Shown: positions 1-13,214 of the stretch, one piece after another
How positions within the stretch are numbered: position 1 is the stretch's first letter
Layout: each line of letters opens with the position of its first letter
Assembly (NCBI GenBank): GCA_015350385.1
Contig: WNKI01000002.1
Location: 2,834,643-2,898,642, forward strand
DNA length: 64,000 nt
Reading direction: 5' to 3'
Source: Aculops lycopersici
Taxonomy: Eukaryota; Arthropoda; Arachnida; Trombidiformes; Eriophyidae
Program-made: the position numbers and the translations under genes
Notes under the pieces: model-generated
What the model was told of the DNA's origin: nothing
Databases searched by the model: none
Seen by the model: the letters and a program-made list of their open reading frames with translations, nothing else

Positions 1-2074
1 CCCGACCGTTTTGTTGATGCTGGCCGCTTCCGGTCGCTTGATTCGATTCTATTGCTTGGGTAGAAACCTAAGCGCGAGATTAACTTTCTTTTTACTTCTT
101 CGATTTGTTGTTACATGAGACAACCATTAGCTTAGTGCCTCGGTCTTGGCAATTATGTAGAACTCCGTTAGCCTAGTAAGAGTGGGAGTTTTTTCTTCTT
201 CTTCTTCGTATTTTAAGACTAGAGTCTTAAAACCAAAAAAGAGGATAAAAGTTTAACACTCGAGCAAACTTTTGGGGAACCGGAAGCTCAACATAAGTTT
301 TGCGGCTCACCAAAATAGAGAGTTGCGAGTGGAAAAAGCGATAGAAGCAAACTTTACAAACTTTGGTCTGTTTCTATGTCGGAGAGATAGAAGAGGAGCA
401 AAAATTTCTCGCATTAATGAGATTGAAGCAAGAAGGAAAACTGTAAAAGGATTCCCTAGGGTTTCGAGTGTTGGGTGAAAAAAGTCGACTTGAAAGCAGA
501 CTAGCGATTCAATTCATTCGGCACCTTAAGTGAGCAGTCGAGCGAAACTAACTCTGTCTGCTTTTCAGATGCAAACCTTCAGACTGCCACAGAATTGAGA
601 GAACCAAAGAGATTCGGGCGCCAGAAGCAAATTTGTCGCCGCGGTCGTTGGTTAGTTTCGGTTGCCCGTCGTCGTCGTCATCGTCGTCGTTGCCGCCGCC
701 GAAGCGATCACTTAATCCATTCATAAATTTGCAGCCTCAAGGGTAAAGCAGAAAAGCGTCACCACAACAACAATAAGTGAGCAATCGCAGTGGAGGAAAA
801 CAGAACAAGAGGAAAGGAAACGTAACTAGTGCTAGTCGCTGGTAACTTGAGTTTAGCTTAGCGTCTTCGGCTGAGCTTCCAAGTTCCAGGTTCGAGGTTC
901 GAGGATAAAGAGGAGAGTAAAACAACAAACGGGCGACCTAAATTATGGTTCCCCCCGATTGGTGGCCGAAACTGACTTGAGCAGTCGAATCCTGAGAGTT
1001 GTGCAAATTGTGTTTGCCCGTTACACAATTCGGCAATATGCTTCTCCTCTCTTCCAAATCAGAGATAATGATATCGTTTCACTTTCACTGTCATTTCTCG
1101 CTCCTTTCTCTCTCCCTTTCTCATTGTCGGCAACTGTAGCCGACTGACGCAGAGAATCCATATTGATTTGCGCAGTAAAGTTCCGTTGCGGTTGCTTTGT
1201 CTTTATCATTCTCTCTGTCTCTGTCTCTGTATTTCTCTTCTACTCCCCTCCGCAACGACGTTGACTTGGGTCCACTGGACGTTTAGTGTGACTCGAACCA
1301 GATAGCCGCCAAAATGCGTCACACTTTTTCGCGCCTCGACTCACAGCGGCGGCCGCCATGTTGTCGTGGGCTACAATTACGTCACAGACGCCACACCAAC
1401 CGACTGAACTGCTCGTAAATTCAATAAACCAAAGCAATTGTTGTCGCTATGTCATGGTTTTCTAGCACTAAACTTTGCCAGCGACAAACTAGACCAACAC
1501 TTAGAGTAGGAGACGATTATCAGATTGGCGCAGCAACCTGCTCGGTAACGCCACTTCCGGTCCAAATTAATGCCTCAGCTGATTGATTTGCATGCTTCAC
1601 AATGCCACCAGCTAAAGCATGAGCCACATTCTATCTCCACCGTCAGTGTCGCACTTATTCTGTGTCATCTACTGTTTCCATTGAGTTAACTCTTCGGCCA
1701 CTTATCCACGGAGAGATAAGTGGCAGAAAAAGCCGGCGGCCATATTGGTCGTGGTGGTCGTCAATGGCGATATCAATAATCATTAGCGCTCATTTGATTC
1801 GACGCTTTGGGGTCACTCTCTTATCGTGTTGCGAGTGTCCACGAGATAGCGAGAGTGAAGTGGCCAGTCGATCGGCAGATTGGGAGCAGCAACAGCAAGC
1901 TGCTATTTTGATATCAACTGATGGGCAGGTAAACAGTCGGCAAGTGAGTGTCACGGCAACCTGCGCACTTGAACGCAATTTCGATTTTTCCTACATACAC
2001 ACTGTGAGAGAGGAGACAGGTGAGCGAGACTTGACCAGTCAAAATCAGCCAAGTGAGTGGGCGCAAACATGCGG

Positions 2075-2123
2075 CGCTAGCTCGACTGCAACCCTGACCA
2101 TCAGGGTTTCAGTCGAGCTAGCG
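2075..2123. repeat. Near-perfect inverted repeat (hairpin), 22-nt arms
   Basis: Arm 2076-2097 (starts GCTAGCTCGACTG) and arm 2101-2122 are reverse complements with one mismatch in 22, separated by only 3 bases (CCA). One further C-G pair closes outside. The loop is too short for a normal microRNA precursor. It could be a cruciform-forming site or a trace of a small foldback insertion. Confidence 0.85.
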
Positions 2124-2506
2124 TGAGCCAGCTTGACGAAGTGGAGTCCAACAAGGAGACGGCGAAGCAAATGACCATTTAGTGCCGCCATTTGCTCCAC
2201 TTGGCTTCTGGTCTTTTGCCCGCTTTGGGTGGCGGTGAAAAGGGCAAAAGTCGGTAGTCGGGCCACGGGCAAAGTTGAGCAGGTTGATAGCATTTAGATG
2301 CAAAGAGACTGAGCAACTCGAAGCGGAAATATTCGAGCCCGAAGTGTGATGCTATTGGTGGCGCCCAATGGACTGTCAATTGAGTCGTTGTCATTGTCAT
2401 TGTCACACTCTAGTCGTCGTCGTGGATGTTGTCGTCTCTTTGGCCGGTAAACTCTATGGCCAACTCCATTGGGGCCATTGAAAGTCAGGAAAAGTTTTGG
2501 CTGCAC

Positions 2507-2510
<4 letters not shown>

Positions 2511-2548
<38 letters not shown>
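2511..2548. repeat. (GA)n microsatellite
   Basis: About 19 uninterrupted GA units. Runs of this type are GAGA-factor targets in insects, but nothing here proves such a role. Confidence 0.95.
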
Positions 2549-2552
<4 letters not shown>

Positions 2553-4655
2553 AAGCTGGACTATCATTCGACATTGACAGTGATGGCGGTAGTCAACGTA
2601 ATCAGTTTGCGCCCCATTGGCGCCAACGGGACTAGCGAGCGAGTGGTCAGTTTGCTTTGGCTAGTCGGGTTCAGTTTAGTTTGGTTCGGTTTGGTCTAGT
2701 GGATATTAGCGCGAGGCTCTCTGGCAATGCGGACCTTCGCCCAGTGGCAGCTGAAGTGGAAATGTTAATGGAGTTTTGCGCGCGTTTCCAGCTTATTTTA
2801 TCCACGCCGGCCAGTCGGTTGGGGTTACGTGTGAAGCCCGACGAGTTTACTCGAGTTGAGTTCAACTGAACTGAGAGTTTCGGCTGCTCGCGCATATAAA
2901 CGCAATCCAGTCGCTAGGTGCTCTCGCTATTCCTGATGCACTGTGAGCCAGGTTCTCTTTTGCCGAGTTGATGGGCGCGGTGCGCTGGTAAAGTTTGGAT
3001 TGAATCGAGTTCAGCTCTCTCGTCTGTTGCAACTTGCTGCTCGTGATCAAAAGTTTATCAACTTTGGTTTGGTGGCGTTGTTGTTGTTGCTGCTCATGTT
3101 GACGCCGCTAAAGTTTCGCTGGCGTATAATGATAATTTAGCCTCAAATTTGAAGCTAAAGTTAGAAATTGAGTGAGAGCCGAAACAAAAGGGAAACTCAA
3201 CCAGCAACTTGCGGCTCTGGCGACGAATAATGAGCTTCAGTCGTCTAGTTGATGATCATCAACTGGACGTAGCGGTGGTTGTGGTGGTAGTTGTTACGCA
3301 ACCAAACGACGCCACTGGCTAGCGACGCGTTAGTTATCCTCTTCTTTGGTTTCGTAGATATCCTAAGCTGGTAGCTCGCTGGTTGAACGTATTGTTACAA
3401 TGCAAAATCCTCATGCAATCCACTCCTCCAGTGAGCGAGACTTTAAAATTGGACCCTTGTCGACTGGCAAATCAGGTGAACTCGTCCGCGAGTCGGATTC
3501 GTCCAATTAGATCAATGGACGAGGCTTGCAATTAACTGTCTCAATTGAGTCTAATTCTTGCGATTCAAGTGCAAAAGCAGCATACCTATCGGGACGAAAC
3601 AGACAAAACAAACACGAGAGACAACCACAACCTCGAAAGAATGCACGAGGAAATTGGCGATCACGTAGGCACTTTGCTAGCTCGCTCACTTATCGATTCG
3701 CGGCGCCAAATCGATCGTTCGGGTAGCGCGTTGTTCTAATTGCAGTTGCAGGCGACAACGTTCCGGTTAGAGCAGACGACAGCACCAACCGGAAGTGCCG
3801 ACGTAAACTCTAGCCCGATCCGCGTGGGCGCCACTCGAGTTGAGCCAAGTTGCCAGAGTTCAGCTGACCGGAAGTTGGAGCAAAAATGGCCGCAAAGGTT
3901 CGCCCGTGTGAGAATCTCCTCATTGGTGATGATTCATCGCTTTCACTTTCATTCGTGTTGGCCACTGCTGATGGTGGCTCTAGATTTTGGCGCGCATTTT
4001 TCAGTTTTAATTATCACACACACAAACATGGCAAACTGGACGGTCACTTTAGTGATGGTGGCGCTAAATGCTCGGTCAGTGGCACAGCAACAACAATAGC
4101 AGCAACACCGTCAGCGACAAAGAAACCCTTTGCTTTGCTCTACATTCTGGTTGATTTAAGTTGGGCGGCTGCTGTGTGCCGACTGGCATCCACGAAACAC
4201 CATAAGTTACATCAGAAACACACTTGAAATTGCATGCAACTTTTCCACTAAAACCACCGACTACTCTGCTCTCGAAATCCAATTTCGATGACGCGAACAC
4301 AGACCCAACTCTTGCCATTCTACTGTTAGTCGGTTGGTCGCCTGAGCGGCCCATTAGAAGTTGGCTTGCAAACTGTGGGAGCAAAATTAGTTGTATGCTG
4401 TGCTCAATAGTTAAAGCAATCCACAGCAGCAACAACAACTGAACTCGCCACTGCCACTGAATCCAATCGCCACTTTCGCAAATGATGAATGAGATGTAGC
4501 ATTTGCGCTCGCCTACTAGCCAGATCTCATTGAGCTGTAATCCAGAACTCATGACCAATGACAAGTTGTAAGCAAAGAGGAACTCAAGGCAACTTGTGTG
4601 ATCTATGATGCGCGCGACACATACAGTGTATCGACGGGCAATGTACTGACGTCTT

Positions 4656-4704
4656 ATTAGTGCGCCCCCTTCCATGGTGAGCTCGACGTTGGGAGCGCAC
4701 TAAT
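4656..4704. repeat. Inverted repeat ATTAGTGCGC ... GCGCACTAAT
   Basis: Perfect 10-bp arms at 4656-4665 and 4695-4704 with a 29-base spacer. The same core recurs as an inverted pair at 6375-6424, so this may be a repeated site pair rather than chance. Confidence 0.6.
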
Positions 4705-6374
4705 TGCGAAAGCACCACTCGATGCTAGATCAAACTATGGAGCATGCAAGCCAGCGGCAAAAATCTTGATTGAAGAGTGCACTACTTTTGGTTGGTTAGT
4801 TGGCACATTGGGGTAGGCAAGTTTGTCTATTTGTCGGCTAGCTACTGGCATCAAATCAAAAGTCTCGCCATAGAGACTTCGCAAGTCCAAGTTGTGCAAT
4901 TGGAACGACACGAAAGACCTAACTGGATTTGCAAGCAGCTTGCGTGCGTCCCTGTCAAGTGAACGGCGAAGGCAAACAAGTGGCAGTAGTGGAGGAGCAA
5001 ATAGAGAGAAGCTTGAGTTTGTCTGTTTGCTTGCGAGCCACTAGCCTTTATATTCGTTTGATTGGGATTGCGTTTGATTCAATCGGTTGAGGAGGCAGCC
5101 AGTCAGCCATCTAACCAGCGAGTCAACTTGTTTGATGCAGAGGGACAAACGTCTAGCCGATCGGCTGGCCAGCGGCACCAATTATGAGGCGCGGCGCCGC
5201 CACTAAGCACGAGAGTTTCCACTCTCATCTCTTGGCCGGTGATCTCAAGTCTTTGAAACACGCGCAACATTTGGCGCCCTGACCGCCGCTACCGCCATCA
5301 GTTACGCAACTAAGAATAAACGACAGCAGGCAAGAGCAATTGAATTTATAATGAACACAAGGGGGACCGACAACTTCCGCCGTGAAGTTAGTGCGACTGC
5401 AGCAGCGGTTCCGCCAACCGAAAGGTCGAATTAATTTTCCTTACCCCGAAGGAGTACCGCCAACTTCCGGTGCCCTAAGACACGAGCTGCAGGTAGTTTG
5501 TGCGTTAGCCAATTAACGCAACTTTCGCTCGCTCTCTGTTTGTTGTGCGGTGCACTTCAAACTTGTCACCTTGAGTGTTGGCTGTAGTTATTCTCTTGTT
5601 GGCTGGATGCTCTGGCGGCGGCTGGAGTTGAAAACGGAAGCTGGATGCTAAACACTGGACCCCGAAAGAGACATGTGCTTTGTATCGACCCAGTAAGTTG
5701 ACAAAGACTTGAGAGTTTGAGTTGGTCTCGCCGACCGACTCAAACTTCTGAACCGCAACGCAATGGGAGGCCGGCGCCGTCAAAGAGGCGGAAATGGAAC
5801 GTGTAAATAGCGAAACTCAAGATGGAACCTCCATTTCAAACTACTTGTGTGATCGATGATTCTCCAAGCAGTCGGCAGGAATTACCGTCTCGACGCTCGG
5901 ATGTCTTGGCGTTCGGGCTCCAACTCTCGGTGGTCACCAGTGTATGAGGCTCCCCCGGCAAACAAGGCGACTAGTGGTCGTCTCGACATTGCTGCTGCTG
6001 AGACAATCCTGACAGCAGAATATTAAGTCTTCTTACTTTTAGTCTTGCTCTAGTCTCGTGATTCGTCTCTCGTGTTCTAGTGGATGGGCAAAATCCACGC
6101 GCTTGAGTGATAGTTTCACTCGGTTTAGTTGGAAAATCCAAAAGCAAATAGAAACACACCGATGGAAGAGGACACTTTTTGCCAACTTCCGGTCATTGTG
6201 TCTCGCTTGCCGTCGCCTCTCTAGATCCCTACCTTGTGAGCTTAGCATTCGTTGTTGTGGTGGTTGTTGCTTTCTCGTTCTGTATTCGATGTGTTCAAAA
6301 TGCTAGAAATTCAGCCAGTGAGCGGAAGCGGAAATGTTGAGCAAAGACTGCCGTTTGTGCTCTTTGCTTTTCAT

Positions 6375-6424
6375 ATATTAGTGCGCTCATAACATCTGAC
6401 TTAGACAGAAAAACGCACTAATAT
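6375..6424. repeat. Inverted repeat ATATTAGTGCG ... CGCACTAATAT
   Basis: Perfect 11-bp arms at 6375-6385 and 6414-6424 with a 28-base spacer. It shares the TTAGTGCG core and the spacer length with the pair at 4656-4704. Confidence 0.6.
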
Positions 6425-9400
6425 CTGCAAACTCCAGCGCACAGTTCAGAGTTTAAATTGAGCCATCGTGCGCTCGGAAAAGTCTCGTTTCGTTTCCCCC
6501 TCCTCTTCGGTGCGCGCCATTCAATAATAATCTTATAATCCTTCGTTCGAAGTCCCATAGGAACTACCAACATTTGCTTCCCTTTCGCTGTCTATCTTTC
6601 AGTTATTCGAACCGACTGCTTGGTTGCCGAATAACCACTAGTTTGTTGCCTCGAGCCGCAGGCACGCGAGCGCTTGTGGCCACACCAAATGACTGCCAGT
6701 CTGCTGCCGTTTGCATTAAGTCGAGGCGCAAAAATTAGAGCTGAAAGCACAGAATCACCAAAGAATCTGAACTCCGGACTGTAAATCTGAAAGCTTTTGC
6801 ACGTGTTTTACTATCCGACTTGGTGAATCCAGGCCTCAGAAATGAGGAGAGAAACGAGAGTTTTGAGCTCAGATTTGCAAACGATCCACCAACAACATGA
6901 TCTCATTTTCCCATCGATCGGAGCATTCAAATTTCACTCCCTCGCCCGGGACTTTAGCTTTGGATTTCTGAACCAAACGCAACAGCAAATCGGGTCCGTT
7001 AGCCACTAGCTACTGGGGTTCTAATGTTTCTATTATGTAACACTCTTGCACCCACACCCTATGCCTATTTGCTCGTCCCGCGGCGTCCCAAATGAGCAGT
7101 CAATTGCATGCTAATTTGGTCGCTAAACTTGCCGAGAATTGAATTAACCGGAAGAGCGAAGGATATCGAGAATTGAGTATCAAGTTTCAGAGTTGAGTTT
7201 TTTGCACAAACTAGCACTCGCACACCTGAAATCGGAAACTTTGCCAAGCAAAGGAGAGAAGTGAGAACAAGAGTTTACCTGGCGCCGAGTTCAATATGTC
7301 GGTATGCGCATAGTCACCTGGCGCCCAGTTGGCTCGACGGCCGATCATTTTGCCATCATTTAGTCTGGGTCGCGAGAGGATCTCAAGCGATGAGATCGAA
7401 AATCGATCATGCAACAGAATGAAGGAAGTGGAGAGTGCGGGAGGCACAAGTGGCAACCACCTGCTTGGTCTCCCGAAACTTGGGAGTTTCCCCGGACTTC
7501 CATTGAGTTCAATGGCTCACTCTTTTTTTGCTTCTAAGGAACGAAAATAACCACTTCTTTGCCGAGCCAAAGACTAGTTACTTGGCGATGACGTACGCTG
7601 CAAGGCGCCTAGTGAGCTAGGAAAAAAGAGAGAACAGTTTTGTGAGCAAACGAAACGGAAGTCGCGAGTCAGCGCTGAGCTAAACGCGTGGCGAGCTCAT
7701 TTAGTCACCATTGGCGCGCCTCGGTTAGCTTATCGGTTGCTCGCAATCTAACACGAGTTTAGTTTGCTGCTTGTATCTGTTGGCCTCTAGACACTCGAAC
7801 GTTTGTCTGTCTTTCCATCATGGACTCGGCTACTAGTTCTCCTCAATGCCACTAGTTTACTTTGGCTCGGTGTGTCGATCGTATCCCATGCGATGACTTC
7901 ATTCATCGTCTCTCTTTCTCTCTCGCTAGAGCCCAAAATTGACTCGCCAACTGGCAGTTTGACGAGCGTAACGACGATAAAGACTGGAAATTTTCCATGT
8001 AACGACATGGCAACTGAAACTAGTTTAGTCTATCCTTTCGCCATCCTGTTACTAGAGACATACGGCTAACTAAAACTGCTACTACCATTGCTATTATTAG
8101 GAAGAAAACTTATGGCTTTTTGTAGTCTTGTACGCCCAGCTAGTCTGAGTGTAGGTCGCTTAACCGGAAGTTCAGTGGCAAGTGGATCCGTCCAAATCAA
8201 CTTATCGCTTTGGCCGATCTCTCAGTCTTTCGGTCGGCTATAGCAAAACCATGGTGAGCGGCGAAGACAAACGACTAGCTAGAGTTGAGTTAAATTTCAG
8301 TTACTCCAATTTTCTATCTCGGTGGTCGGCTTTCATCCCTTTTCACTTGCATCAATATCACTTACTTCCTTGGATCTAGCCACCGACATTCACGCCTTTG
8401 GAGTCGGACGAGTTGGCGTTTCGGGTATACTCAACACTCGAGCACATTGTCGATGGGCTCGTTGATTGATTGTTCTTTTAAAATTTCCAACCCAAGCTTC
8501 CGGTTTCGGAATATTAAATAGTACAAGGAGTCATAAGTGATCTTCCCCCACTTTGAAAACGAAACTTTCCCCGCCTCTTGAATGTGATTTAGTATGATTT
8601 TACAAAGTTTGTATCATATTGTGGCTATAACAAGTGGCACGCATGCGGTCACCATATGAATAATAATGTCTGCATGGGACGGCGAATCGCCTAGCTTGCC
8701 GGCTCATCGTAAGCCCTTCGCATCTCTCAAGCCAATAGCGCAATGGTCTTGTAATTTCTGCGCGCACTCGAGATGGTTACAACAAAATGGGCGGCGGCAC
8801 GGCACACAAACAGCCAACTTCCGGCCTATCAATAGATCGCATCACCACAGCAAAGTTCTCCCAAAATTGTTGGTGAAATTTTAGCCGAAAGTCAATCTGA
8901 AAAGTAGTGGATCACATGATGAGATTTGAGAGCGAGAGCGAGAGAGTGGCTCGTTGTTCTACGGAAAGACATAGAGACACTCAAAATTTGGGAACGACGA
9001 CATCAATCATTTGCATCAGTACTGTTACTGCTACGAGCCGAATCTAGTGATGGCATCGGCCAAAGTTTGCGTGCCATTGACTCCAATACTAAGGCCTTTA
9101 GAGAGGCCGCGCCGCCCACTTGTTCCAGGACAAAGTGGACAAAATCAGAGCCAAGTGGATCCTCAATCACATAATCGCCCTATGGGCCAGTCCATAGTCG
9201 AGACAGCCATTGAGTTGAGTTTAGCTCTAAAGCCAACCACAAACAAACTGTCGCAATGTCCGCGTGACTGGAACGAGCTGCGAGAGTCAGTCAGTCAGTT
9301 AGTTTTTCTTGTGGTGTAGCCTAGTGAAGTTTCATATGACGACAATTGAGTGCAACTTTGATGGTTGTCTTTTTGCCTCCCTTTCTCTCCCACTCTCTAG

Positions 9401-9937
9401 CCATCGAGAGCTAATACCCGTTCTTCGGTCCGTCGGTTTGTCATCCCTTCTCCGGTTGCCAAACCAAAAAGGCGAGTTAACTGGAGCTAGGATCGTGCAA
9501 GAAAAATGCTAAGCCTATCTGCTCTGTCCCCCTGCAACTCGCGAGCTTCCGTTCCACTTGGCTGAGTTTTGAGCTTCCGCTTTGCCTGCAAAAAAGTCGC
9601 CGCCTTGAGCCACAAAATATTATTGTCTTATCCTTTTGGTGGCGGCAAAGCCGCAAGCTATTGAGCTAGATGACACTCTACAATAGCCGGGATTCGAGAT
9701 CGAAATGGCGGAAAAATGGGAACGGCAGAGCTGCCATCTCATGCAACTCCGAGTCCTTCGAGCGAGCCACCAGGCGAAACTGGAAGCCAATAACCTTTGC
9801 AGTCTTTGTGTGTGAGCGAGCAGGCAGACTTTGGCGGTGTGGGTTTCAACTAGGAGGGGATGAGACCACAAGACTTGCGAGAAGGAATCACGTCGCTGAA
9901 TTGATTGGTTTCACTGGAGGAATTTGAGAAGCTAAGA

Positions 9938-9941
<4 letters not shown>

Positions 9942-9970
<29 letters not shown>
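9942..9970. repeat. (GA)n microsatellite
   Basis: About 14 GA units, nearly pure, in non-coding DNA. Confidence 0.95.
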
Positions 9971-9979
<9 letters not shown>

Positions 9980-12900
9980 AAAACCTTGCGGCCGCCTCCT
10001 GAACTGTTAGGACAACTCAAACGACAAGACTACCAGGCGCCCGAGTAACAGGCGCCAGCTGCGACCTAACCGATGGAACTAGTAGCACCAACACGAACAA
10101 CAACAGCCAGTCCAACTCCGAGACTCTAAATCAACCGGAAGCGCGCCAGAATCGATTGGCAATTTATCATCATCATGATGCTCTTGTTGTCTCCAAGTTG
10201 CCTGCCTGTCTACTGGTTAGCTGCTGGCATCTCCAACTTGGCGGCCGACTTACTCGTGCGACCGCCGAGCATCCAAATCCTCCCCAATGAATGCGACGCC
10301 AGCAGCCGATGCGGCGCCTTGCGACTAAGACCGACGCCCAAGTGGCTGGCGGTGACTCAATTTCTCGCTCCCGTTGGCCGACGATGACGAGACCACTGGC
10401 GGCTGCCGCTTAGCTCGCCCGTCGCTAGGTCCTGCGCCGCTGCTGCTGCATTACGCTCGCATCGGGAACCATTCAAGTCACGTCCAAATCCATCAGTCAT
10501 TGAGTCTGGTCCTCGAGTCTCGAGTTTTCGGTCCGGGCGGCGCTCGCTGCGAGTCGCACATCGTCTCGGGTGCTCGTCGTTGGCGTCGCTCGTCGACGTT
10601 TAAGTTTAAGTTTACTACCTAACTGCAGACGCAACTTCCGCTTCCCGACTGTGAGCCAGCTACAATACAAGCAGCTAGTCTTTCGATCGGCCGAGCCATT
10701 GAAAATGAATTGAGAACCTTCAGTTCTCGTTTCATCATCGTCACTAGCCAGCAGTTTGATCGGGTAAATTTGTCGCAGTTGCCGACTTGAGTTTACCTTT
10801 GGGATTTGGCGCTTCAGGCTGGTAGTTTTAAACCACCAGTCGACTGGCAAAACTCAACTCAATTCAACTCACCTCATCTCTCATCGTCGTCTTCTTGTTG
10901 TCATCGATTTATTTCAATTTACTCCACGCTGCAAAACTTCCGCCCACAACAACGCCACTGAGCAACACCAACGAGAATGTCGCTCTGCCGCTGCTCAAGT
11001 GGCCATTTGAATTTCAAAGAGTTCTAATTCTGAGGTCCCGTCTACACAGAAGTGGTAGTAGAAGCAGTTGGGACTTGAAAATCTTCCAACACGGATGCAA
11101 AACTCGGAACGACCAAAATTCGGTAAAGGGAAACTTAGTAGCCCAAGGCGATGAAGGATGGAAACCAAGTGAGCAGTGACTCTAAATTCAAGTGGCCCAA
11201 TTGTAACGCCAATTTATCAATTCAGTTTGATTTGCGGCTGAATTTCACATGGGCCTTTCGGAGCTTGCCTCGGTCTAGTCCTTCCAATCTTAATGCCAAC
11301 GGCGATTGCAGTCGCCCATCGAACGCTCCGAATCCAAACCCAAGTTGTCGGCTTGGACTCTCTGGTGGTTGCTGTTTTGGTTTCGTTTTCTTGAAAGTTT
11401 ATCTCGCCTTCTCATTGAAGAATGAAAGTTGTCTTTTAGCTCGAGGCTCATGGTTCATCCAAGTCGAGGCGTCCAACAGATCGTAACGAAACCAATACAT
11501 AACCACGAACTTTCAGCTTGAGTGGCACGGAGCCAGACTACACTCTGTGGTCTGAATGCAAATTGGCCGGTTAGCTTGCTGATTCTCGCTATAACCCGCC
11601 CTCTCAATCGACCAATCAGATAGTGACCACAAAACTAAACAAATGCAAATGAGACGCGAGCAAACACAATAAATACCAAACTCCAAATTCAAAGTGTTGA
11701 TTGGGCGCCGGAGCAACATGAGAGCGAGCGACAAGAATTTTGCATGCCCAGCTCGCCGACCACTTGACCGGGAGGCTTGATAACCAATCTAATGACTGTC
11801 TTGAGAGACTACCGACCAGCCAGCCAGCCAGTCAGTCAGCATGAAAGTCCCAGGTGAGCGGCAAGCAGCTCTAATTCACACCAAATAAACTCAAAGTTTA
11901 GTTCCAATAAGGCGAGCGGAGGGAGACGCGTTGGAGAAGCGGACAGTGACGGCGCAACAATAGGTAGTCCATTCAAGAGGAGCCAAGCATCGGTCGGTGC
12001 AGGTAAAGGTAGAAAATTGCACAGATATTAGACTACAACTACAACTAAAGCGGCGGCGACGACGACCACGACAAGGAGATTCTCTTCTAAAAGTTGGGCG
12101 AAGGTTAAAGTCAGAGTTAAATGGGCGCAGTAATAATCGATCAATCGCTCGCTCGATCGAGTTCCAATCTGCCGGTCGCTTCATGTTGTCGGCGACTTGC
12201 GTTCCTATCAACTCTGATGCAATGTGATTGCATTCGAATGGAATATGCGCTCACCTCAACTGAAGTTAAGGCGAAGGCGATAAGTTGCTGACTACGAATA
12301 GAAGGGGAGTCGTCGGTAAGTTGCGTGGCTAGTCGTCGACGATTTGCTTTCGCCTGATGGCCACAAGGTAGTCGTCCCTTCGAGGTAGTGGTGGTGGTGG
12401 TGCTGTAGCGGCAGCAGCAACACAGTGGATGACGATTCCATTGTGTACGCAAGTGTGATTCTTTCAATGCCCGATCTTCGAATACCAAAGTGAGGGAAAG
12501 AGAGAGAGAGAGGGAACTTTCATTATTTTGCCTCCTACCTACAAAGACAACTTCGGGCATCGCCGCCGCCGCCTCCGTAGCCATTGAATGCGATTGGCGT
12601 GCTATAAACAATTTTGCTCGCCCGCGAGCGGCATGTTACGTAAGAAAAAAGAAGAAGAAGACTGAGGAGGGGGAGCTGATAAAAGAAACAATCACTCGCC
12701 TCTTGGCTGCGATCTAAAGGGCGGAGGAGGAGGAGGCAGCTAAGAGTGAGGCGACGAGTCGATGAGTCACCGGGATTCGAATTCCATGTTCTGCGGTCGC
12801 GAGTCGCAAAGTATTCTATGGCCACAAATTTCAGAACCTCAACCAAAACCACCACAAAGAGCAAATTGAGACTAAACCGCAACTTCCGGTCCAACTTTGC

Positions 12901-13186
12901 GAACCCGATGAGACGACAACTCGTGCGCACGCGCTTCACGTAAACCTCTTCCCCCTTGCCCACCGCCTCCTTGTTTACTTAGTCTTTGAGGCAACTAGCC
13001 GAACAACAACAGAAACTAAGACAACTCTTGGGATTCAGCGCGACTTCCGCTCCAGTTGGCGGCTCAGTCGCGAACTCGAGCGCGAACTGGCAACCGCGAC
13101 GACGAATTGAACTCTTACGTGACTCAATCATTGATTTGATCGCATCACTCTCATGTGATGAATCGTTGATTGGGTTCCCTGAATTT

Positions 13187-13214
13187 TGTTGTTGTTGTTG
13201 CTGTTGTTGTTGTT
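13187..13214. repeat. (TTG)n microsatellite
   Basis: Nine TTG units with one CTG interruption. The poly-Cys and poly-Gln frames it creates on the two strands are artefacts. Confidence 0.9.

Noticed and set aside
1662..2126. 154-codon plus-strand open frame
   Set aside because: No domain, no plausible composition, and it runs through a hairpin; overlapping frames are open on the other strand too.
2895..2900. TATAAA as a promoter
   Set aside because: No TCAGT-type initiator about 30 bp downstream and no open frame that makes sense after it.
4076..4675. 199-codon minus-strand open frame with Leu-rich runs
   Set aside because: The Leu runs come from CAA/CAG triplets read on the opposite strand; no recognisable family, signal or splice context.
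12772..12785. GGGATTCGAATTCC resembling a tRNA B box
   Set aside because: No matching acceptor stem, A box or anticodon arm at the right distance.
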